Numbered from the stretch's first letter, positions 28,232 through 36,245 are shown. The stretch is 64,000 nt of DNA from [Clostridium] viride DSM 6836 (GCA_000620945.1 KK211198.1:62001-126000); one strand, 5' to 3'. The notes: generated from the sequence alone by a model not told the origin. Translations and numbers: made by a program.

Positions 28232-29683
28232 TTACTCCTTCACATGAGCAATGGTTTTTGCTAACAGTTTTTTGCCCTCCAAGTTTCCTTGGCGTGCAAT
28301 CATGACTCGTTGCGCTTGAGGAGAACCTGCGCCATGTAGAGATTCCGTGCGATATCCGACAGCGCCAGCTCCCATTACTAAATTTTCAATGAGTCGTAAG
28401 ATGCGAATCCGATTTTCTGTGGGCACTCCGCTTGCTGCTCTTAGGTACTTCTCTACATAATGCCCAGTAAATTCTCCTCTAAGGTCTGCCTCTGAGGGCG
28501 CTGTAACAACAACACCGCCAGCAATGTCTTCTGCCAAACGTGCAATTTCATAAGGGAATCGGGTGACATTCTGCTTACACACATTCGCAAGCAAGAGGTT
28601 AATTAAGTGATTTCCGGACTCGGTTTTGCTTCCTTCCGCGGAGCATGCAATGCCGCAGCTGTACATAGTCTCATTCAAATGCATCATTTCGATGAGCTTA
28701 TCCTTTACATGGCTTGCCTTCGCAGCACCATTATAATCGGCAATTACCGCGGAAGCTCCGATAAGAACATCCCCAACACCGACCTTGCATCCACCATAGC
28801 TTTGGCGATGGTAACCAGCAAAACGTTCTACCAGCATACCGGCAAAGTCTGTTTCTCCATTTAAGAAAATCCTATCGTTTGGTACAAACACATTATCAAA
28901 TACCACCAAGGCCTCCACGCCGCCAAACTCTGAATTTCCAACATCAATCTCGGAACCTTCCAGTTTGCGTGTATCGCAGCTCTGACGACCAATAATCATA
29001 AATACGCCATCTGCGTCCGCTTGAATCGCAAAGGCTACAGCATAATCCTTGTCTTCGGGAGACATCGCAACCGTTGGCATAACCAACACCTCGTGCGAGT
29101 TGCACATTCCAGTCTGATGTGCCTTAGCACCACGCACTACTATACCGTCTGGACGGCGCTCAACCACCCGCAGATACATATCTGGATCAGTCTGTTTGTG
29201 CGGAGGAAGGCTACGATCTCCCTTGGGGTCGGTCATTGCTCCATCTGTGGTATAATCTTTATCCTGACAAAGTGCAGCAAATTTTTTGAAATTTTCGTGG
29301 TAGCTTGTTCCATATTTTTTGTCAACTTCAAAGGTCGTGCTAAATACGGCGTTAAATGCATCTAAACCAACGCAACGCTGAAAGCAAGCCGCTGTCATCT
29401 GGCCCATAAGGCGGAGCATTTTCACCTTTTTGACTAGGTCCTCATTTGACATATGAATGTATGTAAATCGATTGCAACGTTCACCTGTGATGGGAGACGT
29501 TGCGGTCATCAATTCTTGATACTCCTCAAGTTGCGCCATATCATAGGTCATCCGAACGGAATTCAGGGAAGGCCTCAAAATGGGATCATCTACTGGATTC
29601 TCCACCCGCTTTCCAAACATATAGATCTTCATATCCATGCTTCGGATACTCTCGATGTACTCCTCTCCAGTCATTAGTGCCAT
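28232..29683 (-). CDS. abfD: 4-Hydroxybutyryl-CoA dehydratase / vinylacetyl-CoA isomerase
   Basis: 483 residues from the ATG at 29683 (AAAGGA 9 bases upstream; an earlier ATG abuts that site). FAD and [4Fe-4S] enzyme dehydrating 4-hydroxybutyryl-CoA to crotonyl-CoA by a radical mechanism; oxygen-sensitive. Cluster ligands known from C. aminobutyricum are recognisable: Cys100 and Cys104 in AACFQRCVG, His292 and Cys299 in YHRQSYGGC. First gene after the sigma-54 promoter at 29761. Key enzyme of GABA fermentation to butyrate. Confidence 0.96.
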   Translation of the reverse strand: MALMTGEEYIESIRSMDMKIYMFGKRVENPVDDPILRPSLNSVRMTYDMAQLEEYQELMTATSPITGERCNRFTYIHMSNEDLVKKVKMLRLMGQMTAACFQRCVGLDAFNAVFSTTFEVDKKYGTSYHENFKKFAALCQDKDYTTDGAMTDPKGDRSLPPHKQTDPDMYLRVVERRPDGIVVRGAKAHQTGMCNSHEVLVMPTVAMSPEDKDYAVAFAIQADADGVFMIIGRQSCDTRKLEGSEIDVGNSEFGGVEALVVFDNVFVPNDRIFLNGETDFAGMLVERFAGYHRQSYGGCKVGVGDVLIGASAVIADYNGAAKASHVKDKLIEMMHLNETMYSCGIACSAEGSKTESGNHLINLLLANVCKQNVTRFPYEIARLAEDIAGGVVVTAPSEADLRGEFTGHYVEKYLRAASGVPTENRIRILRLIENLVMGAGAVGYRTESLHGAGSPQAQRVMIARQGNLEGKKLLAKTIAHVKE

Positions 29684-29759
29684 ATCAAACATTCCTTTCT
29701 CATAAACTTTGTATTCTTACAATGGGTCAAAGCTACCATGTCTGCCTGCTTTATTAACC

Positions 29760-29775
29760 AGCAATTTTCATGCCA
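29760..29775 (-). promoter_or_regulatory. Sigma-54 (-24/-12) promoter of the GABA operon
   Basis: On the minus strand TGGCATG-AAAA-TTGCT, nearly the consensus TGGCACG-N4-TTGCW with GG and GC 10 bases apart. Predicted start near 29748, about 65 bases before the dehydratase ATG. A 21-base dyad (29788-29808, arms AGTAAA/TTTACT) lies upstream and may bind the activator. Confidence 0.85.
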
Positions 29776-29860
29776 ACTTTTGGGTGCAGTAAAATCCGGG
29801 ACTTTACTATACGTAGATCATAATTTCGTACCCTACTGACACTAATGATCTCTAAAATGC

Positions 29861-29908
29861 AAAACAGCCAAAAGAATCGCTGTTAACCAGCGATCATTTG
29901 GCTGTTTT
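29861..29908 (-). terminator. Terminator of the sigma-54 activator gene
   Basis: Outer 12-bp stem (29861-29872 with 29897-29908) plus an inner GCTG/CAGC stem; A/T ends on both sides. It starts 22 bases after the activator stop and insulates the GABA promoter. Confidence 0.75.
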
Positions 29909-29930
29909 GTATGTAAAACGCAGTTCATTT

Positions 29931-31358
29931 TTAAAACACTTTTATGTGTTCATATTTTTTCTTTTTACGTAACAGCGTGGCAGGATCCATTTGTAGCTTT
30001 CTCGCGGCAGCACGAATGCTTGGTTCCACTTTTAGTGCATCGGCAATCAATTTCGCTTCAAACTGCTCCACACTATCTTGAAAGCTTCCCGAAGTACTAA
30101 CCGTGTTAGCCCTATCCCCACCTTGAAACAGAGCCAAATCACCTACCGTAATTTCGGCTTCATCACTCATGATGAACGCACGCTCAATGACATTGCGCAA
30201 CTCTCGCACATTTCCTGGCCAATGATAATTACGTAATTCAGCATAGGCTTCCGGTGAGATTACTTTTTGCTTCCCATAGTTTTGGTTCAGCTCGCGCAAT
30301 GCATTGGAAGCTAATCTCGAAATATCCTCTCGACGCTCTCTCAATGGTGGAACGACCACAGGGAAAACACTTAGTCTGTAGTATAAATCCTGACGAAACT
30401 TGCCAAGTTTCACTTCGTTCTCCAGGTTTTTATTGGTCGCCGCAATGACTCGAACGTCAACCTTAATTGGTTTGTTCCCTCCGACTCGGGTGATTTCTTT
30501 TTCCTGCAGAACGCGAAGCAGCTTGGTTTGCAAATTGAGCGAGAGTTCGCCTACCTCATCCAAAAAGATGGTGCCGCAATCCGCAACTTCAAATAGTCCC
30601 GGTTTCCCCTCCCGATTCGCCCCTGTAAACGCACCTCGCTCGTAGCCAAATAGTTCGCTCTCGGCTAAATTCTCGGGGATGGCTCCACAATTAACACGAA
30701 TAAAGTTTTGTTTGCATCGTGGACTTTTTCGGTGAATATAGGAGGCAATTCGTTCCTTACCCACTCCGGTTTCACCAAGAATGAGCATAACCGTCTCCAT
30801 GTTTGCGGCTCGTCCAACAATCCGCAGCAAATTCAACGTCGTGGGATCATCTGCCACCAGCTCTGGCAATTGAAGCAACTGTTCTCGTATAACAGAAATC
30901 TCAGATTGGTAGCGCTCTGCTATGCTTTGCTGTTTCTTTAGCGTTTCCTTTAAATCGATTAATTCAGAAATATCGCGAACATTGGTAACCACCATGGTAA
31001 TTTGATTATTCTCATCATAAATAGGGGTACTCGTCACTACTGCATGCTTTCCGGTGCGGAATTCTTGATCGATGGTAACCGCCTCACCTCGTTCCATGGC
31101 TAATAGGGTGCATGATTTCGAAATGACGCCCGTATTTTCAAGTTCCTGCATGGTTCGTCCAATCAGTTGATCTGCACACAGCCCTGAAATTAGCTCATAG
31201 GAATGATTGCACCAAATGGTTTTGGCTGTTGCATCTGCCAAATAGATTCCATCAAAGGAACTTTCAAGCACAGCCATCATACGTTGGAAGCGATCTTCTT
31301 CTTGCAGAAAAAAGTTTACTTTATCCGCAGCAGGCAAGAAAACTCTATCCCGTTTCAT
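29931..31358 (-). CDS. Sigma-54-dependent enhancer-binding regulator (PAS-AAA+-Fis)
   Basis: 475 residues from the ATG at 31358 (GGGGGAG just upstream). PAS sensor (about 25-135), linker coiled coil, AAA+ domain with Walker A GETGVGKE (195-202) and the sigma-54 contact loop GAFTGA (242-247), and a Fis-type HTH at the end (IRAAARKLQMDPATL). Such proteins remodel sigma-54 holoenzyme at -24/-12 promoters. Position immediately upstream of the GABA operon and beside rpoN makes it the probable GABA-responsive activator; the ligand is not known. Confidence 0.92.
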   Translation of the reverse strand: MKRDRVFLPAADKVNFFLQEEDRFQRMMAVLESSFDGIYLADATAKTIWCNHSYELISGLCADQLIGRTMQELENTGVISKSCTLLAMERGEAVTIDQEFRTGKHAVVTSTPIYDENNQITMVVTNVRDISELIDLKETLKKQQSIAERYQSEISVIREQLLQLPELVADDPTTLNLLRIVGRAANMETVMLILGETGVGKERIASYIHRKSPRCKQNFIRVNCGAIPENLAESELFGYERGAFTGANREGKPGLFEVADCGTIFLDEVGELSLNLQTKLLRVLQEKEITRVGGNKPIKVDVRVIAATNKNLENEVKLGKFRQDLYYRLSVFPVVVPPLRERREDISRLASNALRELNQNYGKQKVISPEAYAELRNYHWPGNVRELRNVIERAFIMSDEAEITVGDLALFQGGDRANTVSTSGSFQDSVEQFEAKLIADALKVEPSIRAAARKLQMDPATLLRKKKKYEHIKVF

Positions 31359-31378
31359 GATTCTCCCCCTTTTACCAT

Positions 31379-31408
31379 AGAATATCAAATGATTCTCTCT
31401 CTTGTCAA
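31379..31408 (-). promoter_or_regulatory. SigA-type promoter of the activator gene
   Basis: Minus strand TTGACA, 18-base spacer, TATTCT, just upstream of the ribosome binding site. A nearby dyad GACCTT-TT-AAGGTC (31454-31467) lies in the same divergent region with rpoN. Confidence 0.6.
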
Positions 31409-31572
31409 GAATAGTGGGGGTGTTTCAATCATGAACTTGATAAAAAAGTTTTTGACCTTTTAAGGTCTTAATTTGGAAAAATACTAGTGTCTTTGCTTTT
31501 CTTTTATGATATGCTGTTCTCAAAAGCCTTTCACTTAATTTCGCTCTAAAATGCAGGAAAGGGTTGTTTATC

Positions 31573-32925
31573 ATGCAAAACGTGGAACAAATGTTGCATC
31601 TGTCACAAGCCTTGCATCTGTCACCTTCCATATTGCAATCTATGAAACTTCTCCAAATGAATACAGGGCAGTTAGCAGAGTACATTAACGATAGTGCCCT
31701 GGAGAATCCTACGATAGAATTTGATGATTTCAACATACAGGAACAGCGTTACAAGGAATTGGTTTCTAAAGTTCCTTGGTTAAATGTAAGCACAAAGAAA
31801 GCGAATGAACCGCATTCCCATTACGATGTGGCAACGTTAGGGGGGGCCACCACAACCCTAGATACTCTTTCTGTCTTTCTTCGAGATCAGCTTGCGAGGC
31901 TACACCTTTCTGCACCAATGGAAGCTCTATGTAACTATCTATCAGAAATGTTGGACGAGCGCGGGTATCTAAACGTAGATGACTTGAAAAATCTAGAACA
32001 GAGTGGAATTCCGAGTGACATGCTCACTCAAGCCGTGCAAACACTTCAATCTTTAGAACCCGCTGGGTTAGCCGCTAGATCCCTATCCGAATGTCTACAC
32101 CTGCAGTTATGTCGCCTAAAGGGTGACCATGCCCTGGCTGATATTGTCGCAACAGAGTACCTTGAGCCTCTTTCAAAAGGTCATTACCACGTCATTGCCC
32201 AGCAACTTAACGTTCGCGAAGAGGAAATTGAACGGATCCGTAAGCAACTACAAGAACTGAACTATAACCCGATTCAAGAATTCGATCATGCCGAACCGAC
32301 TCCCTATGTATCTCCGGACGCATTTATTGCGGAGATGGACGGCTCGCTCCAGGTCCTAGTAAATGAATGGGATTTACCAAGCTTTCACCTTTCAAAGACC
32401 TATGTTGATTTACTGGGGCAGCCACTAGATGGAGAAACAGAACACTATCTTCGAGAAAAAATTCAACATACTCAATGGCTGTTGCAGTGTGTTAGTCGAA
32501 GACGAAATACCTTGGAAGCCTGTTTACTTGCACTTGTTTCATGGCAAAAGGATTTTTTTCTTTCACAATCAACGATTATTCGTCCACTATACCAATGGCA
32601 GATTGCAGAACGCATTCGGGTTCATCCATCCACACTGAGCCGCACCATTCGAAATAAGTACTTACAATGCCAACAAGGAACCTTTCCCCTTTCCTTTTTC
32701 TTTTCCAATAAAATTGGCTGTACTCCTGAGGTCTTTTCTGAAATGGAAATTAAAGCAAGGCTTGCCCAACTGATTTCTAAAGAGGATCCTCGTATTCCCT
32801 TCAGTGATGAAAAACTACGAAAGGATTTGGAAGGACAGGGGATAAGCATTGCTCGGAGAACTGTCACGAAATACCGCAATGATCTTGGTTTCCTTAGTAG
32901 CTATCTAAGAAAACCAAAGCTTTAG
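31573..32925 (+). CDS. rpoN: RNA polymerase sigma-54 factor
   Basis: 450 residues from the ATG at 31573 (AGGAAAGGG 9 bases upstream). N-terminal Gln-rich activator-interacting region (LHLSPSILQSMKLLQM), core-binding domain, and the C-terminal RpoN box ARRTVTKYR, which recognises the -24 element. Divergent from the activator, so the locus carries its own sigma factor, activator and target promoter. Slightly short of the usual 430-480 range midpoint but complete. Confidence 0.96.
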   Translation: MQNVEQMLHLSQALHLSPSILQSMKLLQMNTGQLAEYINDSALENPTIEFDDFNIQEQRYKELVSKVPWLNVSTKKANEPHSHYDVATLGGATTTLDTLSVFLRDQLARLHLSAPMEALCNYLSEMLDERGYLNVDDLKNLEQSGIPSDMLTQAVQTLQSLEPAGLAARSLSECLHLQLCRLKGDHALADIVATEYLEPLSKGHYHVIAQQLNVREEEIERIRKQLQELNYNPIQEFDHAEPTPYVSPDAFIAEMDGSLQVLVNEWDLPSFHLSKTYVDLLGQPLDGETEHYLREKIQHTQWLLQCVSRRRNTLEACLLALVSWQKDFFLSQSTIIRPLYQWQIAERIRVHPSTLSRTIRNKYLQCQQGTFPLSFFFSNKIGCTPEVFSEMEIKARLAQLISKEDPRIPFSDEKLRKDLEGQGISIARRTVTKYRNDLGFLSSYLRKPKL

Positions 32926-32936
32926 TCTACTCCCAC

Positions 32937-33101
32937 TCAGTAGCGTGGTAGGATTCTGACAATCGTCGTCTTGCCCGCGCCTTTGGGACCAAGTAGGGTA
33001 AAAATACTGCCTTTTTCCACCTCGAAATCCGCACCCTTTAGTACATGACGTTTCTTGTACGACAAGATGGGCATCCAATTGCGTATGCCGGATGCGTGCA
33101 T
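32937..33101 (-). pseudogene. ABC transporter ATPase N-terminal fragment
   Basis: 54 codons from ATG 33101 to TGA 32937. SYKKRHVLKGADFEVEKG then FTLLGPKGAGKTTIVRIL is a standard ABC ATPase N-terminus with Walker A, but the Asn of GPNGAGKT is Lys and the frame stops straight after. No ribosome binding site. Remnant of a drug-export-type ABC system. Confidence 0.8.
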
Positions 33102-33148
33102 CTTATAGCATATGATAAAAATACAAATAATGGGAAAGAAATAATAAG

Positions 33149-33178
33149 TAAAAAAATAAGCTGCAAAAGCAGCTTATT
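33149..33178 (-). terminator. Terminator of the Asn-rich small gene
   Basis: 10-bp perfect stem (33155-33164 with 33169-33178), AAAA loop, T-run on the minus strand. Confidence 0.8.
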
Positions 33179-33199
33179 CTTTTGCTAGGTATACAGTCT

Positions 33200-33361
33200 T
33201 TAACCGCCAATATTAGCCGCTGAAGTAGGATCGCTGTAATCGACCATATTGTTGCTGTTACTGTTAACCTTACTTTTATTATTGGTATTATTCTTGTTGT
33301 TGCTGCTATTCTTGTTGTTAATATTAATGCTGTTATTGTTATTATTGTTGTAATCAATCAT
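33200..33361 (-). CDS. Asparagine-rich 53-residue protein
   Basis: ATG at 33361 with AAAAGGGGG 7-8 bases upstream; stop TAA at 33200. Starts MIDYNNNNNN, has about 40% Asn with Ser, Lys and Ile, and ends MVDYSDPTSAANIGG. The DY motif appears at both ends. No membrane segment. Good ribosome binding site plus an adjacent terminator make a real gene likely. Another minus frame over the same DNA is longer but hydrophobic, and is a shadow. Function unknown; short low-complexity proteins of this kind are sometimes spore-coat components. Confidence 0.65.
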   Translation of the reverse strand: MIDYNNNNNNSININNKNSSNNKNNTNNKSKVNSNSNNMVDYSDPTSAANIGG

Positions 33362-33522
33362 TGAATTCACCCCCTTTTAAACATAGGTTTATTATCTTTC
33401 ATTTTGGATTCTATATGCGCAGTATAATTGAAAATGGTGATAACATGTTACCATGGCAGGTAGTAAATTACTTTGTGGAATAGCTCATTTACTAATCTCA
33501 AGTTTAATTTAGGAGTGATTGT

Positions 33523-33613
33523 ATGAACAGAACGCTTATTATTTATCAAACAAGTTACGGTTCTACATACGGTTCTACAAAAAAACAGCAGAAAAGCTCG
33601 CTTTAATAGTCGC
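33523..33613 (+). pseudogene. Flavodoxin N-terminal fragment, frameshifted
   Basis: Starts with a good ribosome binding site (AGGAG) and ATG 33523: MNRTLIIYQTSYGST, the FMN-phosphate-binding loop of flavodoxin. A 9-base unit is duplicated (GGTTCTACA-TAC-GGTTCTACA). A one-base frame change in the following A-run is needed to continue as KKTAEKLALIV. In the original frame it stops at 33606. Confidence 0.7.
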
Positions 33614-33678
33614 CGTGTAATTTCGTAACCGTAGGTTTCTCCACGGCTAATAATTTCCAAGACACAACTAATATAGAA
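33607..33678 (-). pseudogene. PadR-family regulator fragment
   Basis: Minus-strand residues CVLEIISRGETYGYEITRRL match the first helices of PadR winged-helix repressors (…GETYGYEI…). Nothing PadR-like continues on either side; it is joined end to end with the flavodoxin remnant at about 33606. PadR and ABC genes often form operons, so this may be debris of one module. Confidence 0.65.
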
Positions 33679-33745
33679 TAGATGATATGTCAATATCTTA
33701 TAATTCCCAAGATTGCTTCGAGAAACGATAACAAAAAAACCAGAG

Positions 33746-33782
33746 AAAAACGAGCTATGCCGAAAAGGCATAGCTCGTTTTT
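33746..33782. terminator. Strong bidirectional terminator
   Basis: 16-bp perfect stem (33746-33761 with 33767-33782) with GAAAA loop and A5/T5 ends. Separates the decayed region from the copper locus. Confidence 0.85.
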
Positions 33783-33833
33783 CACGTAACTCCCCCTGCA
33801 CCTTCAAATCCACACACAAATCATACATTTGCC

Positions 33834-33842
33834 TGCTATACT
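33834..33842 (+). promoter_or_regulatory. Extended -10 element before the copper locus
   Basis: TGC-TATACT, 28 bases upstream of the small CC-motif gene. No clear -35. Confidence 0.4.
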
Positions 33843-33869
33843 GCAAGAAAATGAAAGGGGTCGTTTTTC

Positions 33870-34010
33870 ATGTCACTTTGGAACAGTCTCAAAGATGCTC
33901 TGGACGCCTATCTGAACCGATTGACTATCGAGAACAAAAAGATGTTTGGGGATCGTAGGCCAGATTGCTGCAAGTTAAATTCGCAAACGCAAACAAAGAA
34001 GAAAACATGA
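33870..34010 (+). CDS. Small CC-motif putative metal-binding protein
   Basis: 46 residues, ATG 33870 with AAAGGGG 9 bases upstream. A helical N-terminus (MSLWNSLKDALDAYLNRL) is followed by MFGDRRPDCCKLN. This matches the family of ~45-residue 'LDCC motif' putative metal-binding proteins of Firmicutes, here with PDCC. The vicinal Cys pair could carry Cu(I). First gene of the copper-associated series; the next start is 52 bases on. Confidence 0.7.
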   Translation: MSLWNSLKDALDAYLNRLTIENKKMFGDRRPDCCKLNSQTQTKKKT

Positions 34011-34062
34011 AACGTTTCCACTCCCGTCTGGAAGTGAAAACTCAAAGGAGGATCGTTCACAC

Positions 34063-35553
34063 ATGGAATCCCAAACGATACAACTTGCGATTGGTGGAAT
34101 GACCTGCGTCAGCTGTCAGAATAAAATCGAACGAACGTTAAATAAAACAAATGGTGTGCTTCAAGTTTCCGTCGGATATCGGGATGGAACCGCCCACATT
34201 TCCTATGAACCCGAAAAGATTTCCCACAAGGAGATCTCTACCATCATTGAACAATTAGGGTATTCCGTATTACTTCACAAGAAAACGCGGGAATCACCCG
34301 TCAGTCGTGTCTCTGGGATTTTGATTCTTGTGGTTTCACTCTATGTATTGTTGCAGCAATTTGGAGTATTGAATTTACTGGTTCCAAGCCAATTAGCCGA
34401 TTCCAATATGGGATATGGGATGCTGTTCTTCATTGGACTACTCACGTCAATTCATTGCATCGCCATGTGTGGTGGGATCAACCTGTCCCAATGTATTCCG
34501 AAGCAGGATGAACTTGCTACAAAGCGTGGATCCATCCCAGCTGCTGTTTTGTATAACTTAGGTCGCGTCATTTCCTACACCAGCATTGGCTTTCTCTTGG
34601 GTTTTGTGGGCCTATTGTTTGGCGGCGATTCATCCACTGGATTGCCCGTGATGGTACAAGGCATGTTAAAGCTGGTAGCAGGCGTCTTTATGGTAATCAT
34701 GGGAATCAACATGCTTGGTCTGTTCCCATGGCTTCGCGCTCTGCAACCCAGAATGCCAGCTCTCTTTGCTCGAAAAATTGAACAGGAAAAGCATAGCAGG
34801 AGGAGTCCCTTGTTTATTGGTTTACTAAACGGACTTATGCCATGTGGCCCCTTGCAATCCATGCAGATTGTGGCGCTGGCTTCCGGAAATCCGATGGTGG
34901 GAGGCCTCTCCATGCTTCTCTTTAGCTTAGGTACCGTTCCACTGATGTTTGGATTTGGTACGTTGGTGTCCGTCTTAGGGAAGAAATTTACCCATAGCGT
35001 AATGAATGTTGGAGCCGTCCTGGTAGTGGTCCTTGGACTGGCTATGCTTTCCCAGGGCGGGAGCCTGTCCGGACTACTGCCACCGGATCGATTACTTGCG
35101 GTCATTCTTTTGCTATCTGCACTTGCTATCCTCTCCAGCATTCCTTTTCACAAGCCTTCTCATCGGACGGTTTCTCTCCTCGCAACCATGCTTGTGGCAC
35201 TGACCGTTTTTGTTACCTGGAGCAATGTAGCTGATGGTGGCAAAATACCGGCTGTAACTAGCCAGGCTACCATAGTAGATGGCAAACAATTGGTGACCAG
35301 CACCCTTTCCTCCCGCACTTACCCAAAGATCACAGTGCAGGCGGGAGTTCCTGTGAAATGGGTCATCTATGCTTCGGAAGATCAGATCAACGGGTGCAAC
35401 AATACCATGAATGTTTCGGAATATGGCATCAACGAGTATTCCTTACAAGCGGGGGAAAATGTGATTGAGTTTACCCCTGACAAAGTTGGTACGTTTCCGT
35501 ATAGCTGTTGGATGGGAATGATCCGTGGATCAATTACTGTAACGCAAGGCTAA
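34063..35553 (+). CDS. HMA-SafE (DsbD/TauE-like)-cupredoxin fusion membrane protein
   Basis: 496 residues. Three parts: an N-terminal heavy-metal-associated domain with GMTCVSC (12-18); a polytopic SafE/UreH-type membrane domain (about 115-400) with SIHCIAMCGGINLS and GLLNGLMPCGPLQ, each holding a Cys; and a C-terminal extracytoplasmic cupredoxin-like domain with NGCNN and SCWMGM. ATG with AAAGGAGG upstream. It probably takes Cu(I) from the cytoplasm through the membrane to the outer cupredoxin domain, or delivers copper to an external acceptor; this is inferred from domain order and neighbours. Confidence 0.85.
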   Translation: MESQTIQLAIGGMTCVSCQNKIERTLNKTNGVLQVSVGYRDGTAHISYEPEKISHKEISTIIEQLGYSVLLHKKTRESPVSRVSGILILVVSLYVLLQQFGVLNLLVPSQLADSNMGYGMLFFIGLLTSIHCIAMCGGINLSQCIPKQDELATKRGSIPAAVLYNLGRVISYTSIGFLLGFVGLLFGGDSSTGLPVMVQGMLKLVAGVFMVIMGINMLGLFPWLRALQPRMPALFARKIEQEKHSRRSPLFIGLLNGLMPCGPLQSMQIVALASGNPMVGGLSMLLFSLGTVPLMFGFGTLVSVLGKKFTHSVMNVGAVLVVVLGLAMLSQGGSLSGLLPPDRLLAVILLLSALAILSSIPFHKPSHRTVSLLATMLVALTVFVTWSNVADGGKIPAVTSQATIVDGKQLVTSTLSSRTYPKITVQAGVPVKWVIYASEDQINGCNNTMNVSEYGINEYSLQAGENVIEFTPDKVGTFPYSCWMGMIRGSITVTQG

Positions 35554-35612
35554 CAATCCCCGTATGCTCTAAAAGACTACAATACATTTTGAAAGAAAAA
35601 GGAATAAATGTG

Positions 35613-36215
35613 ATGAGAAAACGACAAGAGCCGAAAAACGTGAGTGGAATTCTCTCGTTTCTAAAACGCCGCCCCACTTTACTCTCCGGGGTCCTGGTTC
35701 TCTTGATTGCGACGGCATTGCTTGTGGGACAATCTTTAGCGACTAACGCACCTGAAGAGTCTTCTATCCCTACCCCTATTACAACAAGTCCCATTGACTA
35801 CAACAAAGAGGAAATAATGGAAGCGCCCGATCCAAATCCTTCTGACCTTCCAGTCCCCACCGCAACGGTCAAGGACGGAGTCCAATACGTCACATCCAAG
35901 GTAACCAATTGGGGCTATGAGCCCATCCTCGTCCAGCAGGGCATCCCTGTCAAGTGGACACTGAATGCATCCAGTTCCTCCCTGAATGGTTGTAACAGCA
36001 AACTGATCATCCCGGAATACAATTTAGAAATCGAGCTGAAATCCGGGGAAAACCTCATCGAATTTACACCCGACCGATCCGGAACCTTTGTGTTTAGTTG
36101 CTGGATGGGGATGATACGCTCCAGCATTTCAGTGATGGGTCAGGATGGAACCATCGCCCCCACCAAAGAGGATGGCACCTCAAGTCTTCCCGCAGCCGCT
36201 TGCTGTGGTGGATGA
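35613..36215 (+). CDS. Membrane-anchored cupredoxin-domain protein
   Basis: 200 residues from the ATG at 35613 (AAAGGA 9 bases upstream). Basic start, one membrane helix (about 23-45), a Pro/Thr linker, then a cupredoxin-like domain closely similar to the last ~90 residues of the preceding fusion protein (PVKWTLNASSSSLNGCNSK, ENLIEFTPDRSGTF, SCWMGMIR). Likely copper ligands are the Cys of NGCN and the Cys/Met of CWMGM. Ends with AACCGG-type Cys pair, another possible Cu(I) site. Probably arose by duplication of the neighbour's domain. Confidence 0.85.
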   Translation: MRKRQEPKNVSGILSFLKRRPTLLSGVLVLLIATALLVGQSLATNAPEESSIPTPITTSPIDYNKEEIMEAPDPNPSDLPVPTATVKDGVQYVTSKVTNWGYEPILVQQGIPVKWTLNASSSSLNGCNSKLIIPEYNLEIELKSGENLIEFTPDRSGTFVFSCWMGMIRSSISVMGQDGTIAPTKEDGTSSLPAAACCGG

Positions 36216-36245
36216 GTGTTCAATAAGAAAGGTAGATTACGCCCT

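Noticed and set aside
33103-33357. 84-residue hydrophobic minus-strand frame
   Set aside because: It is an out-of-phase reading of the AAT/AAC codons of the Asn-rich gene, which has the ribosome binding site.
33448-33846. 132-residue minus frame as an intact gene
   Set aside because: Only about 24 residues resemble PadR; it runs across a terminator and a flavodoxin remnant.
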